Assembly: GCF_004006665.1 (NCBI RefSeq) | Contig: NZ_QOCL01000001.1 | Coordinates: 62,001 to 126,000, forward strand | Origin: Halobacteriovorax sp. HLS | GTDB taxonomy: Bacteria; Bdellovibrionota; Bacteriovoracia; Bacteriovoracales; Bacteriovoracaceae | Length of the DNA stretch: 64,000 bases | Reading direction: 5' to 3' | Shown here: one piece after another, positions 1 through 9,200 of the stretch | Numbering within the stretch: position 1 is the stretch's first letter | Layout: every line of letters begins with the position of its first letter | Program-made: the position numbers and the translations under genes | Notes under the pieces: model-generated | The model's database searches: none | The model's input: only the letters and a program-made list of their open reading frames with translations | Told to the model about the DNA's origin: nothing

Positions 1-579
1 AGTAAGCTCCTTGGCGTGACAGAACTCCTCCATATACATGTTAGAAAGCTGTCTCTAGGAGAGAGAATGAAGATGGAGCTCATGGCATCACTACTACATT
101 CTCCAGAAGTCATTTTTTTAGATGAGCCTACTATTGGTCTTGATTTAGTTGCTCAAGAAAATATCAGGGCCTTTATTAAGGATTATCACCGAAAGAACAA
201 CTGCACTATTATTTTAACTTCGCACTATATGACTGATGTTAACGATCTTTGCTCAAGAATTGTTCTCATTCTTGGTGGAAAGAAGGCCTATGACGGTAAA
301 ATTGAAGATTTTGAAAAGATATTAGGTACTGAAAAAAGAGTTTCATTTCAATTCAACGATAGTATTTCAAATGAGCAGAAAGAATTTCTAGCAAAGTATA
401 AGTCCAGTTGGATATCAGATCATAGTGTTGAACTACTGATTGCCGAAGAAGAGCTTAGAGAAGTGAGTGCCAAGATCATATCTCAATATCCAGTCAGTGA
501 ATTCAACACCGATATTTTACCTATTGAAAAAGTAATGAAAAGTCTAATGAACAACCCTGAGATACTTTGCAATGAATAA
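1..579 (+). CDS. ABC-2 type exporter ATP-binding protein (5'-truncated by window edge)
   Basis: Nucleotide-binding subunit that would power the two permeases encoded directly downstream. The reading frame is open from base 1, so the gene starts upstream of the window and the Walker A motif is not visible. The part present has the ABC signature LSLGE, Walker B with catalytic glutamate (VIFLDEPT), the D-loop (GLD) and the switch histidine (LTSHYM). The text around the signature (VRKLSLGERMK) is typical of ATPases partnered with DUF990-type permeases. A GTG at position 16 could be mistaken for a start, but it lies inside the conserved domain. The gene overlaps the next one by 8 bases, which indicates translational coupling. 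The substrate is unknown. Confidence 0.9.
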   Translation, partial: SKLLGVTELLHIHVRKLSLGERMKMELMASLLHSPEVIFLDEPTIGLDLVAQENIRAFIKDYHRKNNCTIILTSHYMTDVNDLCSRIVLILGGKKAYDGKIEDFEKILGTEKRVSFQFNDSISNEQKEFLAKYKSSWISDHSVELLIAEEELREVSAKIISQYPVSEFNTDILPIEKVMKSLMNNPEILCNE

Positions 580-1369
580 TTTCTCAAAGTGGATTCAGAC
601 AATGAAAATAAGCTGGTCACAGTTAACAGCTTATAGACTCAATTTCTTTTTGCAAGTAATTGGACCTTCTATTGTATTCTTCTTCATCAAGTATAATTTA
701 TGGTCGTCCATTTATGCTGGAGATCAAGAACAACTCATTAGTGGATACAACTTCAAACAAATGATTACTTATCACTCATGGAACTTAATTGTTTCATTAA
801 TTGCGGGAGGATATGCCTCTCATAATCTTGCTGAAGATATAAGATTAGGTCGAATATCGAGTTATCTCATCTATCCTTTTAACTTTTGGGAATTTCACAC
901 CGCTTCATTCTTATCATTTCAATTACTGCAAACCTTTATATCATTTGTGACAATTGGTATGATTGCTCTAATAGGGATAATAGAGCTACCTTCATTTAGT
1001 TTCCTATTCCAAGGATATGTATTTTGTTTTATCGTAAGTCTCATGTGGTTTACACTCCAGTACCTAACAGGGATCCTATCCTTTTGGTTAGAAGAAACAT
1101 GGATTTTACGAGTTATTCTTCAAATTACAGCGGCATTTCTTTCTGGAGCAATTCTACCTCTAGAGTTGTACCCTAAGTGGTTCGTTGATATTTTAAACTA
1201 CACACCTTTTCCTTACTTGAGCTACTACCCTATTAAAGTTTTTACAGGGGAATTTTCACTATTTAGTTCGGCTCCATTAGTCATAATAGGCTGGATGGCA
1301 ATCTTTATATTAATAAATAAATTCATCTGGAATCGTGGAATGAAGCTTTATACTGCGGCAGGAATGTAA
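572..1369 (+). CDS. ABC-2 family exporter permease (DUF990-like), first of two
   Basis: Integral membrane subunit of the exporter. The 265-residue protein has about six hydrophobic segments and opens with a short amphipathic stretch followed by YRLNFFLQ, a pattern I associate with the ABC-2 family formerly called DUF990. It overlaps the ATPase gene by 8 bases and the next permease by one base (TAATG), so the three are one operon. Family members work as heteromeric pairs with one ATPase. Few were characterised to my knowledge, so export of a lipid-like or toxic compound is only a guess. Length is normal for the family and no defects are visible. Confidence 0.8.
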   Translation: MNNFSKWIQTMKISWSQLTAYRLNFFLQVIGPSIVFFFIKYNLWSSIYAGDQEQLISGYNFKQMITYHSWNLIVSLIAGGYASHNLAEDIRLGRISSYLIYPFNFWEFHTASFLSFQLLQTFISFVTIGMIALIGIIELPSFSFLFQGYVFCFIVSLMWFTLQYLTGILSFWLEETWILRVILQITAAFLSGAILPLELYPKWFVDILNYTPFPYLSYYPIKVFTGEFSLFSSAPLVIIGWMAIFILINKFIWNRGMKLYTAAGM

Positions 1370-2160
1370 TGAAGACAATTTCTCATTATTTAAAAGTCTA
1401 TAGACTATTTGTTTCCACAAGCTTTTCCATGGCGACAAGCTTTAGACTTAATTTCTTTTTATTAATACTTATGGATTTGTTCTTTTACTTTTCAACATTA
1501 GCGACCGTCTCAATAATATATGACCACGTACAAACTATAGGGCCTTGGTCTAAAGAACAACTCATGTTCTTTACTTCATTCATGCTCTGTGTAGATCATC
1601 TACATATGACTTTATTGAGTGAAAGTTTCTGGGTCTTTTCCAGAGATTTAAAAATAGGTAATATCGATTTTGTCCTACTTAAGCCAATTAGTTCAATTTT
1701 TACTATTTTCTTTAGATACGTACGACCTTCTAGCCTGTGTAATATTTTTGTTATCTGGGCCTGTGTTATTTACTACGGTAGACAAATAGATTTAACGATA
1801 CTTGCCTGGATAGCACTGCCTCTTCTAGTCATACTTTCCTTTATACTTTTAGCTATACTAGAAATTATCATTTCAACTAGTATGTTTTGGATGACAGAAG
1901 GAATGGGGATAAATTTTTTAAGAATGCAAATGCAAAATCTAAGTCGTTGGCCTGACTTTATCTATTCTAAACTCTCTAGAAGAGTGCTTAAGTTTGCTAT
2001 TCCTATACTTATCATAGGCTCGGCTCCAGTTCATTTCTTACTAGATCAAAATATGTGGCACTATCTCATTTATCTTCTCGTTGCAATTGCAGCAAGTTTT
2101 ATAATTATGGTGAAACTATGGAGTTTTGCTCTCAGACAATATGAGTCGGCCTCTAGCTGA
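1369..2160 (+). CDS. ABC-2 family exporter permease (DUF990-like), second of two
   Basis: Partner permease of the preceding gene: 263 residues, again with six or so hydrophobic segments, and with the same internal cue (FRLNFFLL) near residue 25. The MGINFLRMQMQNLSRWP region near residue 180 matches the loop of second permeases in this family, in my recollection. The start codon overlaps the previous stop by one base. Last gene of the exporter operon; no strong terminator follows in the 52 bases before the next gene. Confidence 0.8.
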   Translation: MKTISHYLKVYRLFVSTSFSMATSFRLNFFLLILMDLFFYFSTLATVSIIYDHVQTIGPWSKEQLMFFTSFMLCVDHLHMTLLSESFWVFSRDLKIGNIDFVLLKPISSIFTIFFRYVRPSSLCNIFVIWACVIYYGRQIDLTILAWIALPLLVILSFILLAILEIIISTSMFWMTEGMGINFLRMQMQNLSRWPDFIYSKLSRRVLKFAIPILIIGSAPVHFLLDQNMWHYLIYLLVAIAASFIIMVKLWSFALRQYESASS

Positions 2161-2197
2161 CTTATAGTTATCTTAAGTTAATTCATTAAAATAGTAC

Positions 2198-2206
2198 GTC
2201 GATAAG
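2198..2206 (+). promoter_or_regulatory. Candidate -10 element immediately before a start codon
   Basis: GTCGATAAG lies 6 bases before the ATG at 2213, with no Shine-Dalgarno between. It can be read as a vegetative -10 (GATAAG) or as a sigma-28-like -10 (GTCGATAA, one mismatch to GCCGATAA; an 11-base spacer leads to TAATTCAT). Either reading puts the transcription start at or next to the ATG, giving a leaderless mRNA. Only motif evidence. Confidence 0.3.
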
Positions 2207-2212
2207 CTTTTA

Positions 2213-3700
2213 ATGAAATTAAATCAGAAACAAAAAAGTTTTCTCTATACATACTTACCAAGTAGTCTTTTACTAGTATTTCTCTTTGTAGGGATTTACT
2301 ATTTGAGTGTTTCAGTTTTAAACGTAGAGACTCGCTATCTAAGCAAGTGGCTACCATTTGCCAATCGACTAGTCATAGGTTTCCTAGGTGCACTTCTGAC
2401 TTCAATGGCGCTTATAATCACATTGACTTCTAACCTTTATACTCCTCGCCTAGCAAAACTATTTGTCCACAACCCAATTACCATACTTGGAATGGGATTC
2501 ATTTTAGTTTGTAATCTAACATTAATATTAGTTAATCTATTTCCAGAAACACATCTACTTTACAGAGGTCTTTTAATACTTGGTTATGTACTTACAATCT
2601 GCGCCATAGGTGGAATAATTCCTTACCTCTACTTTATAAGTCTCTTTATCAAGCCAAATTACTTTCTACCTTTACTGCAGAAACAAATTCTTGACGGACT
2701 TATATATGTAAAGACTGTAAGTAATGAAGAAGCTGTTAAAAATGAGGTTTTCTATACATTTGATGTTTTGGCCAATATTGCTTACACGGCCTCTAAAAGA
2801 GATGATAAACAACTCATGTTTCAAGTTTTCGATAGCATTCATGAAATCTTGAGCGAGTTAATGCAAAACTATGACAAGGAATCAACACAGTGGAGAAAGT
2901 CAGACGCTTTCTTTATTCAGGGAATCTCCCAAGAAGGACGTTATCATTTAGAAAAAGAGTACACATGGCCTGAAGCATATATCTTAGGAAGAATAACGAA
3001 GATTCTCTCTCATCTAAAACCTTCTCACAATGAGATCATCCCCTTCGTCTGTGAAAAGCTTTTAGAGACAATTGACGAGGCCATATATCATGATCGAGAA
3101 AATATTGTAGAGATGCACCTGATGATTTTCAATACACTCTTTAGAACAAGTCTTGATAATAAAGACCTAGAGAGGTTTCAGTCTATGTCATACTACTATA
3201 GAATTTCAATTGAGCTTGTCGAAGAAAATCCTAAAATGATGAGCTTTGCTACTCGCAGTTTTATTCACTATGCTGATGTTGCAAGAAAAAAGAATATGCC
3301 AGTTGCTCTTGAAACAGTTTTATTTGATATAGGAAGAATTATTCTTTACTTTGCTTATGAAGATGAAAATGTGGCCATTAACTATATTAATCATTATATC
3401 CTGAAGTACTTCGATAAGGAGTATCTCAAAGAAAGCTCCTATAGCGATGTCTATTACCTTGCGATGGTAAAGACATACTGGGAATCAAAGGGCAAAGGGT
3501 TCACTCAACTTGCAAAGACTATTAATAGCACCTTAATTGCAAACGAAGAGAAACATTTCAATGCTCTTAAATGTCTATTGCTATTTGATAGAACTCTGCA
3601 CTGGGAATTTAATGATCGACTACTAAGCTTTGCATACTTATCAGATAACGCTAGAGAGATAGCTCAAAAATACTACGAAAAAAGACAAAAGGCAGCTTAA
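2213..3700 (+). CDS. DUF2254-like integral membrane protein
   Basis: 495 residues. Four hydrophobic segments occupy roughly residues 10-165; the remaining 330 residues are soluble and helical. The block LGALLTSMALIITLTSNLYT followed by PRL resembles the membrane core of DUF2254 proteins (predicted inner-membrane proteins of unknown function), so I suggest that family with modest confidence. The C-terminal part has regular helical spacing that could be a TPR-like or HEAT-like solenoid. The gene stands alone between the exporter operon and a convergent response regulator whose stop overlaps its own by four bases. No ribosome-binding site is evident. Confidence 0.75.
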   Translation: MKLNQKQKSFLYTYLPSSLLLVFLFVGIYYLSVSVLNVETRYLSKWLPFANRLVIGFLGALLTSMALIITLTSNLYTPRLAKLFVHNPITILGMGFILVCNLTLILVNLFPETHLLYRGLLILGYVLTICAIGGIIPYLYFISLFIKPNYFLPLLQKQILDGLIYVKTVSNEEAVKNEVFYTFDVLANIAYTASKRDDKQLMFQVFDSIHEILSELMQNYDKESTQWRKSDAFFIQGISQEGRYHLEKEYTWPEAYILGRITKILSHLKPSHNEIIPFVCEKLLETIDEAIYHDRENIVEMHLMIFNTLFRTSLDNKDLERFQSMSYYYRISIELVEENPKMMSFATRSFIHYADVARKKNMPVALETVLFDIGRIILYFAYEDENVAINYINHYILKYFDKEYLKESSYSDVYYLAMVKTYWESKGKGFTQLAKTINSTLIANEEKHFNALKCLLLFDRTLHWEFNDRLLSFAYLSDNAREIAQKYYEKRQKAA

Positions 3701-4062
3701 ACAAGAATTTCTTTTAAAATTTTAAAGTCTATTGGTTTTTGTAAAAAACCGTCAGCACCAATTCTCTTGGCCTTAATATTATTCTCTTCACTATTTGTAC
3801 TTGAAATAATAAAGACTTTTTGATTTTCATTGAATCGTTTTATTGAGTCGAGAAGCTCAAGACCATTCATATCAGGCATATTGATATCACTTAATATATA
3901 ATTAAAACTATCATTAGCAGACGATTCTATAAACTCAAGAACATCTCGAGCAGAAGTAAAGAAATTGAATTTGATTTCATTATTACGTATTTCTCTTTTA
4001 AACTTAACATTAAAGAGAGGAAATAAGTCTGTTTCATCATCTACAAGAATTACATTAATCAT
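3697..4062 (-). CDS. Single-domain response regulator (CheY-like)
   Basis: 121-residue receiver domain without output domain. The acidic pocket is D8-D9, the phosphoacceptor is D59 (SDINMPDMNG), the switch serine lies in IISST (87-89) and the conserved lysine is K109 (QKP). It lies 56 bases downstream of a histidine kinase on the same strand and is the obvious partner. Kinases of that HDFNNLL type are often hybrids with a fused receiver; here the receiver is a separate gene. The output is unknown: signalling by protein-protein contact or onward phosphotransfer is likely. Confidence 0.92.
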   Translation of the reverse strand: MINVILVDDETDLFPLFNVKFKREIRNNEIKFNFFTSARDVLEFIESSANDSFNYILSDINMPDMNGLELLDSIKRFNENQKVFIISSTNSEENNIKAKRIGADGFLQKPIDFKILKEILV

Positions 4063-4118
4063 TTAATTATCATGTCATAATTCTAGGAGTTAATTGCTTA
4101 ATTTAAACTAAATTTCAC

Positions 4119-5927
4119 CTAAATGACTGGAACTGAGTAAGTATATTTCTGCTGTATCACTGGAAAGAACATCTCGATACACGTTCCTTCATTAACACTA
4201 CTATGAAGCTCTACCTTTCCTTTGGAATCCTTCATGAAGCCATATATTTGACTAAGACCTAGACCCGTACCTTGACCAATCTCTTTAGTTGTAAAGAACG
4301 GCTCAAACACTTTATCTACGAGATGAGGGGCTATCCCCTTTCCAGTATCTTTAAAGCTTAGAACAATATACTCTCCGCGCTCTATCAACTCATCAGGGTC
4401 CTCAATAAAGACCTTCCGTGTGGAAAGTGAAATCACTCCACCATCAGGCATAGCATCTCTTGAATTTATTGCCATATTAATACAAGCATTCTCAAGCTCT
4501 ATTGGGTCGATAAGCACCTCTGATTTATCAAGAGCAAGTTTAACTTTAAGTTCAATCTTCTCATTTAAACATTTCTCTAACATGTCCTGCATATCACTTA
4601 TAAGAAAATCAATATTCTGTTTGGTCGGAGACAAGACCTCTTTTCTACTATAGATTAACAATTTCTTAGTTAATTTACGTCCTCTATCAACAGCACCTGT
4701 GGCAGATTTAAGGTATTTATTAAAGTCCTTTCCTCTTTCTATGGATTTTGAAATATTTCTAAGACTTCCCTGAATAATCATAAGAAGATTATTAAAGTCA
4801 TGAGTCAATCCTCCAGTAATTTGTCCTAAGGATTCTAGCTTCTGCGACTGTCTCATCTGTTCTTTTTGTTGCTCAAGTCTATCTTGTAACAGCTTACTTT
4901 GAGTAATATCTTCTGAAATAAATCTATAGCCAATATGCCTTCCTTTATCATCAAAGAAAGGTTTAGCTGAAACAGACCAAAAACAAGGTGTTCCCATTAA
5001 GAGAAAGTTCACCTCTAGATCTCTGAAACTTTGTAAAGACTTTAAAATTAGTACCTTTTCTAATAGTGAATCTGAACAAGATGCCCAAGGCTCTAACTCT
5101 AACATATACTTACCTAATGTATTTGTCTTGAGAGAGTCTGAGACATAGGTAACAACGAAGCTTAAATCAGTTTCCCAAACAATTCTCTTTTTGAATTGAG
5201 ACATATCCCTAAATCGCTCTTCACTCTTTTTGATCTCCTGAAAATTACGATCCAAATCAAAGTACATAAGCTTAATAGTATCTGCGACTTCAGCAAACTC
5301 ATCTTTAAAATTAAAGTTATTAGCATCTCCATTTTCAAAGACTGTTCTACTATAAAGACTTAAATTATGAAGAGGTATAGCTATATAACGAGTAACAAGT
5401 AGAACGAGGGCAGCAGCAATGGCGAGAACTATTAGACCATTATAAAAGAATATGGAAATAAACTTTCTTTTAGAAGTTTCAAATAAGTACCTCTTATCAC
5501 TTTGAAGAACTAGTCGCCCGAGTTTCTTACTTTCTTTTCTCTTATTAAAAAAAACATCTATTGAAGTGGATATTTTATTTTTTATATTCTTATCGCCAAA
5601 CTCAACACTAACTCCGTCATTATTTTCAAAGTTTACATAATGAATATAATCACGGTTGTATAAGCTTAAAATGATATTATTAATTTGAATAAGATCTATA
5701 TGCCAAACAGCATCTGTCAGACCTTCCATCAAATTCTTATCAATATTACTAATTTGATTTTCGATAAATTTTTCTTGTGAGATATATTCTTGGTAAGTTT
5801 GAGCTAATGAGAAAATAATTGTGACTAGAGTACTGAAAACAACCAATAAGACAAAAACTTTTGTAGCTATCTTATTGCTATTTTGAATATGTCCTAACCA
5901 TTTAAGATTCAATTTCGTAAACTCCAT
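4119..5927 (-). CDS. Membrane sensor histidine kinase (HAMP-PAS-HisKA-HATPase)
   Basis: 602 residues. TM1 spans about residues 22-42, a periplasmic sensor about 43-155, and TM2 about 157-180. These are followed by a HAMP-like linker, a PAS-type domain (about 243-345, ending in the DITQSK PAC-like motif) and a HisKA domain with phospho-accepting H376 in GGLTHDFNN. The HATPase domain has an N box at N484/N488, G1 DTGKGI at 527-532 and G2 GTGLGLS at 553-559. All catalytic motifs are intact. The periplasmic part has no signature I recognise. It pairs with the receiver encoded downstream. Confidence 0.92.
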   Translation of the reverse strand: MEFTKLNLKWLGHIQNSNKIATKVFVLLVVFSTLVTIIFSLAQTYQEYISQEKFIENQISNIDKNLMEGLTDAVWHIDLIQINNIILSLYNRDYIHYVNFENNDGVSVEFGDKNIKNKISTSIDVFFNKRKESKKLGRLVLQSDKRYLFETSKRKFISIFFYNGLIVLAIAAALVLLVTRYIAIPLHNLSLYSRTVFENGDANNFNFKDEFAEVADTIKLMYFDLDRNFQEIKKSEERFRDMSQFKKRIVWETDLSFVVTYVSDSLKTNTLGKYMLELEPWASCSDSLLEKVLILKSLQSFRDLEVNFLLMGTPCFWSVSAKPFFDDKGRHIGYRFISEDITQSKLLQDRLEQQKEQMRQSQKLESLGQITGGLTHDFNNLLMIIQGSLRNISKSIERGKDFNKYLKSATGAVDRGRKLTKKLLIYSRKEVLSPTKQNIDFLISDMQDMLEKCLNEKIELKVKLALDKSEVLIDPIELENACINMAINSRDAMPDGGVISLSTRKVFIEDPDELIERGEYIVLSFKDTGKGIAPHLVDKVFEPFFTTKEIGQGTGLGLSQIYGFMKDSKGKVELHSSVNEGTCIEMFFPVIQQKYTYSVPVI

Positions 5928-6053
5928 TTACTAAAGAAGAAGTCTTAGTAAACAAATTTTATCAACGATTTTGATAACAAGGCCAGACATATTACGCACA
6001 AAGTCTAACAAGTTCTATCTTTTCTAAAGACAATCTAAATTTGGAGGAGCTTT

Positions 6054-6089
6054 ATGAATCCCGGCATACCTCAATGCGCTGCTAAATAA
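6054..6089 (+). CDS. Possible 11-codon peptide with a strong Shine-Dalgarno
   Basis: GGAGGAG at 6043-6049 is followed 4 bases later by ATG and an 11-codon frame reading MNPGIPQCAAK, then TAA. The ribosome-binding site is close to ideal, unlike those of many genes here. The frame lies inside a hairpin, with codons 2-6 forming the left arm. It could be a leader peptide, a small toxin-like peptide or chance. No downstream plus-strand gene exists to be attenuated; the neighbours are on the minus strand. Low confidence. Confidence 0.25.
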   Translation: MNPGIPQCAAK

Positions 6090-6100
6090 GTATACCGGGA
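6059..6100. repeat. GC-rich imperfect inverted repeat (11-base arms)
   Basis: Arms TCCCGGCATAC (6059-6069) and GTATACCGGGA (6090-6100) are complementary except at one position, which is a C/A mismatch in plus-strand RNA but a G-U wobble in minus-strand RNA. The minus-strand transcript therefore folds better. The loop is 20 bases. The element stands out from flanking AT-rich DNA. It follows the RND operon on the minus strand but lacks a following T run, so it is not a classic terminator. Confidence 0.6.
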
Positions 6101-6225
6101 CCGCAGAGATTTCTCCCCACTATTGATTTTAAACAAAATACATTTTATTTTTACTAATTTATTAAACTAAGACAAGTCTTAATTACAAAAGAAACTGAAA
6201 AAAATCATAAATTACTGATATTACA

Positions 6226-6254
6226 TCTATATAGGTCATTAAGACCTATATAGA
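6226..6254. terminator. Perfect 12-base palindrome downstream of the RND operon
   Basis: TCTATATAGGTC at 6226-6237 and its exact reverse complement at 6243-6254 enclose a 5-base loop. It begins 8 bases after the stop codon of the RND gene on the minus strand, so it probably stabilises or ends that transcript. The stem is AT-rich and no immediate T run follows on the minus strand, so strength is doubtful. Confidence 0.45.
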
Positions 6255-6261
6255 ATATACT

Positions 6262-9200
6262 TTAAACTCTTTGAGTATCTATTTTAAATAGAAAACTATA
6301 GAGAACTGGAACAAATATTAATGTCAAAATAGTTGAAACTAATAATCCAAAAATAATTGAAACGGCCATATCAGTCCACAGGACTCCTCCAAAAAACCAA
6401 AGAGGTAGAAGACCCACAATCGTTGAAACTGTAGTCATTAGGATTGGTCTAAGCCTTCTCATTCCAGCTTCGATAACAGCATCGTAAGGCTCTCTACCAA
6501 AACGATCTCTCTCAATATCAATACGATCTATGAGTACAATAGCATTATTAATAACAATACCCGCTAATGAAATAAGACCAAGCAGCGACATAAAACCAAA
6601 GCTTCCACGTGTGATGAAAAGTCCAATAACGACGCCGATAAAACCAAGAGGTATAGTCAACATGATAATCGAAACCTTCTTATAAGAATTGAACTGAAGA
6701 ATTAAAAGTAGAATGATGATTATACCTGCAAGAGGAAGTTGACTTGCAATAGCTTCAGTTGCTTGTGAGCTAGATTCTTTTTCTCCACCAAACTCATAAG
6801 AATAACCGTAACCCCATTTTGGTGAGTTCTCGTCAAGCCAAGGTTGTACCTTCTCTTTTATAACTTTCGCAAGGTTTGCCCCACCAGACGCAGCATATAA
6901 CGTTAAAGTTCGAAGTCTATTTCTTCTATAAATAACACCATCTTCCCAAACAAGCTTTATCTCTGCCACTTGCTTAAGTGGGATCGAAGCGCCTGTTCTT
7001 TGACTAAAGATATCCATCGTCTCAAGCTTAGACAGATCATTTCTATTAGCATTACTAGAGCGTAGTAGCATTGTAATGGAGAACTTTCCCTCTCTATATT
7101 CCGAAACAGGAGTTCCATCAAAAACAGACTGCAATGAAGTCGCAATATCTTGATTAGTCACTCCGGCCCTAAAGGCCCTTGCTTTATCAATATCAATAAT
7201 GACTTTTCTCTTCATGATTCCCCAGTCATCACCCGAAGATCGAAGGCCTGGAGTTGTTTCAAGAATACTCTTTAACTCTTTAGAATTTTCTTTAAGACGA
7301 TCAGAATCAGTTCCTATAAATCTCACTTCTAGTGGATTCTTGCTTCCTCCACCACTCTTTAGTCCTTCAACTTTGGCAGTAACTTCAGGATAATTCTTTA
7401 CGATAAAGTCATACGTTTCAGTTCTAATTTTTTCGTAAAAGTCCCAATCAAGATGAGAAAGCTTGGCAAGTAACACACCTGAGTATGGCTCAGCTTGCAC
7501 AGGATTATGAGTTAGAGAAAAGCGAGGATCTCCCCCTCCAACAACTCCTACCCAATTAAGTGCACCCATTTCTCTTTTCTCATTTACTAGCCACGATTCA
7601 TTTAAATAGCCTTCAATACCTTCAATGATCTCGGCAGTTCTTTTTATTGGGGTATTCTTAGGTGTTTCAATTTTTATTATCAAAATAGGCCGATCATTTT
7701 CTGGCATAAAGTTCTTTGGAATGAACCCTAAAAGAAAGAGACTAAATGCAAACGAAGCAACCAAAATTGCAACGACCGTTTTTCTATACTCCAGCGCCTT
7801 TTTTAATAATGACACATACTTAGTATAAAATGGACCTGCATAAACATTTTCATCCTCAGCACTAGCTTCAACTTTCAAAAACTTATAAGAAAACAAAGGA
7901 ATCATTGTTAAAGATAGAATCCAAGAACAAAGAAGAGTAATAGTAACAACAACTGCCATAGGTGCAAGGTACTCACCAGTTTGGTTCTTCGCTGTGGAAA
8001 TAGGAAGAAAGGCCGCACTCGTTGTTAGAGACGAAGTCAAAAGAGACACCTTCAATTCGTTGGCCGAGTCTATACAAGCATTGAGAAGCTTCTTTCCCTC
8101 CTGGACTTGAACGGTAATAGACTCAACCATTACAATTGCATTATCCACCAACATCCCTAAGGCTATAATTAGTGAAGCAAGTGTAATCTGATCAAGTGTA
8201 TACTCAAGAAAGTCCATCCAAAATAAAGAGAACAAGATCGCCGCTGGAATAAGAGAAGCAACAATGGCCCCTGTTCTCGCCCCAAGAAAAACAAGCATGG
8301 AAAGAAAAACTATCACAATTGACTGGTATAGATTACTAAGAAAGTCACTTACCTTTTTATCAACAACCTCAGGCTGATACACAGGCATCTCTAGTTCAAT
8401 ACCTAAAGGTAAAATATTTCTCATTCTCTCAAGTAATAGAGTCAGCTCCTCTCCTTGAGCAACAATATTTCCTCCCTCTCGAAGCGAAACACCTAGAGCA
8501 AGCGCAACCGCACCATTTGCTCGAACCATTTGCTTTGGAGGGTCAATATAACCACGCCTAATATTTAAAATGTCTTTTAAATAAACAAGTCGTTTACTAT
8601 TTGGTAGTTGAATTATGGTGTCTTTGATCTCTTGAACATTTAAGAAGTTTCCAGTCGGCTCAATCGTAATGCTATCACTATTTGTGTAGATAGTTCCTCC
8701 TGATTGGAGAATATTTTGTTCTTGAAGTAAAGAACCCAGCTGAACAGGAGAAAGTTCTAGCTCCGAAAGTTTTGCTTGATTATACTCAAGATAGATTTTC
8801 TCATCTTGAAATCCATACTTTTCAACACGACCAGTGTGCTTTAGCTTTAAAATCTCGTCTTTTAAATCATCTGCAAAGTCTCTTAGCTCTCTATAACTAT
8901 AACCATTTCCAGTTATCGTTATAACAGATCCGAAAACATCTCCAAAGTCATCATTCACATATGGAGCAAGCGCTCCTTCAGGAAGGTCTTTAGTAGCATC
9001 ATCAACTTTTCGACGAAGCTTATCCCAAATAGGTCTCATCTCTTTGTATTGATCTTTAATTGTAATAGTAACAACAGAGATACCTGTCTTAGATTGAGAT
9101 TCGATATGCTTAAGCTCAGGCATTTCCTGAATTTTTTCTTCAATTGTATTAGTTACGAGTTGCTCAACTCTTTCAGGAGAAGCCCCAGGAAATGATGTCA

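Larger units (their letters stand above)
5928..6261. other. 334-base intergenic region with two stem-loops
   Basis: The gap between the RND operon end and the histidine kinase start (both minus strand). It holds a locally GC-rich hairpin (6059-6100) with a tiny open frame on the plus strand, and a perfect AT-rich palindrome (6226-6254), both listed separately. The stretch 6121-6220 is AT-rich and I see nothing in it. No tRNA or known riboswitch was recognised. Confidence 0.6.

Noticed and set aside
4420-4653. Plus-strand open frame of 77 codons inside the histidine kinase gene
   Set aside because: Overlaps an intact kinase domain on the other strand, has no ribosome-binding site and its product has no recognisable fold. 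The same holds for similar antisense frames at 7199, 9302, 25739, 40868 and 63611.
6059-6100. Integron attC site or transposon end
   Set aside because: No GTTRRRY core sites, no integrase or transposase nearby, no flanking duplication.
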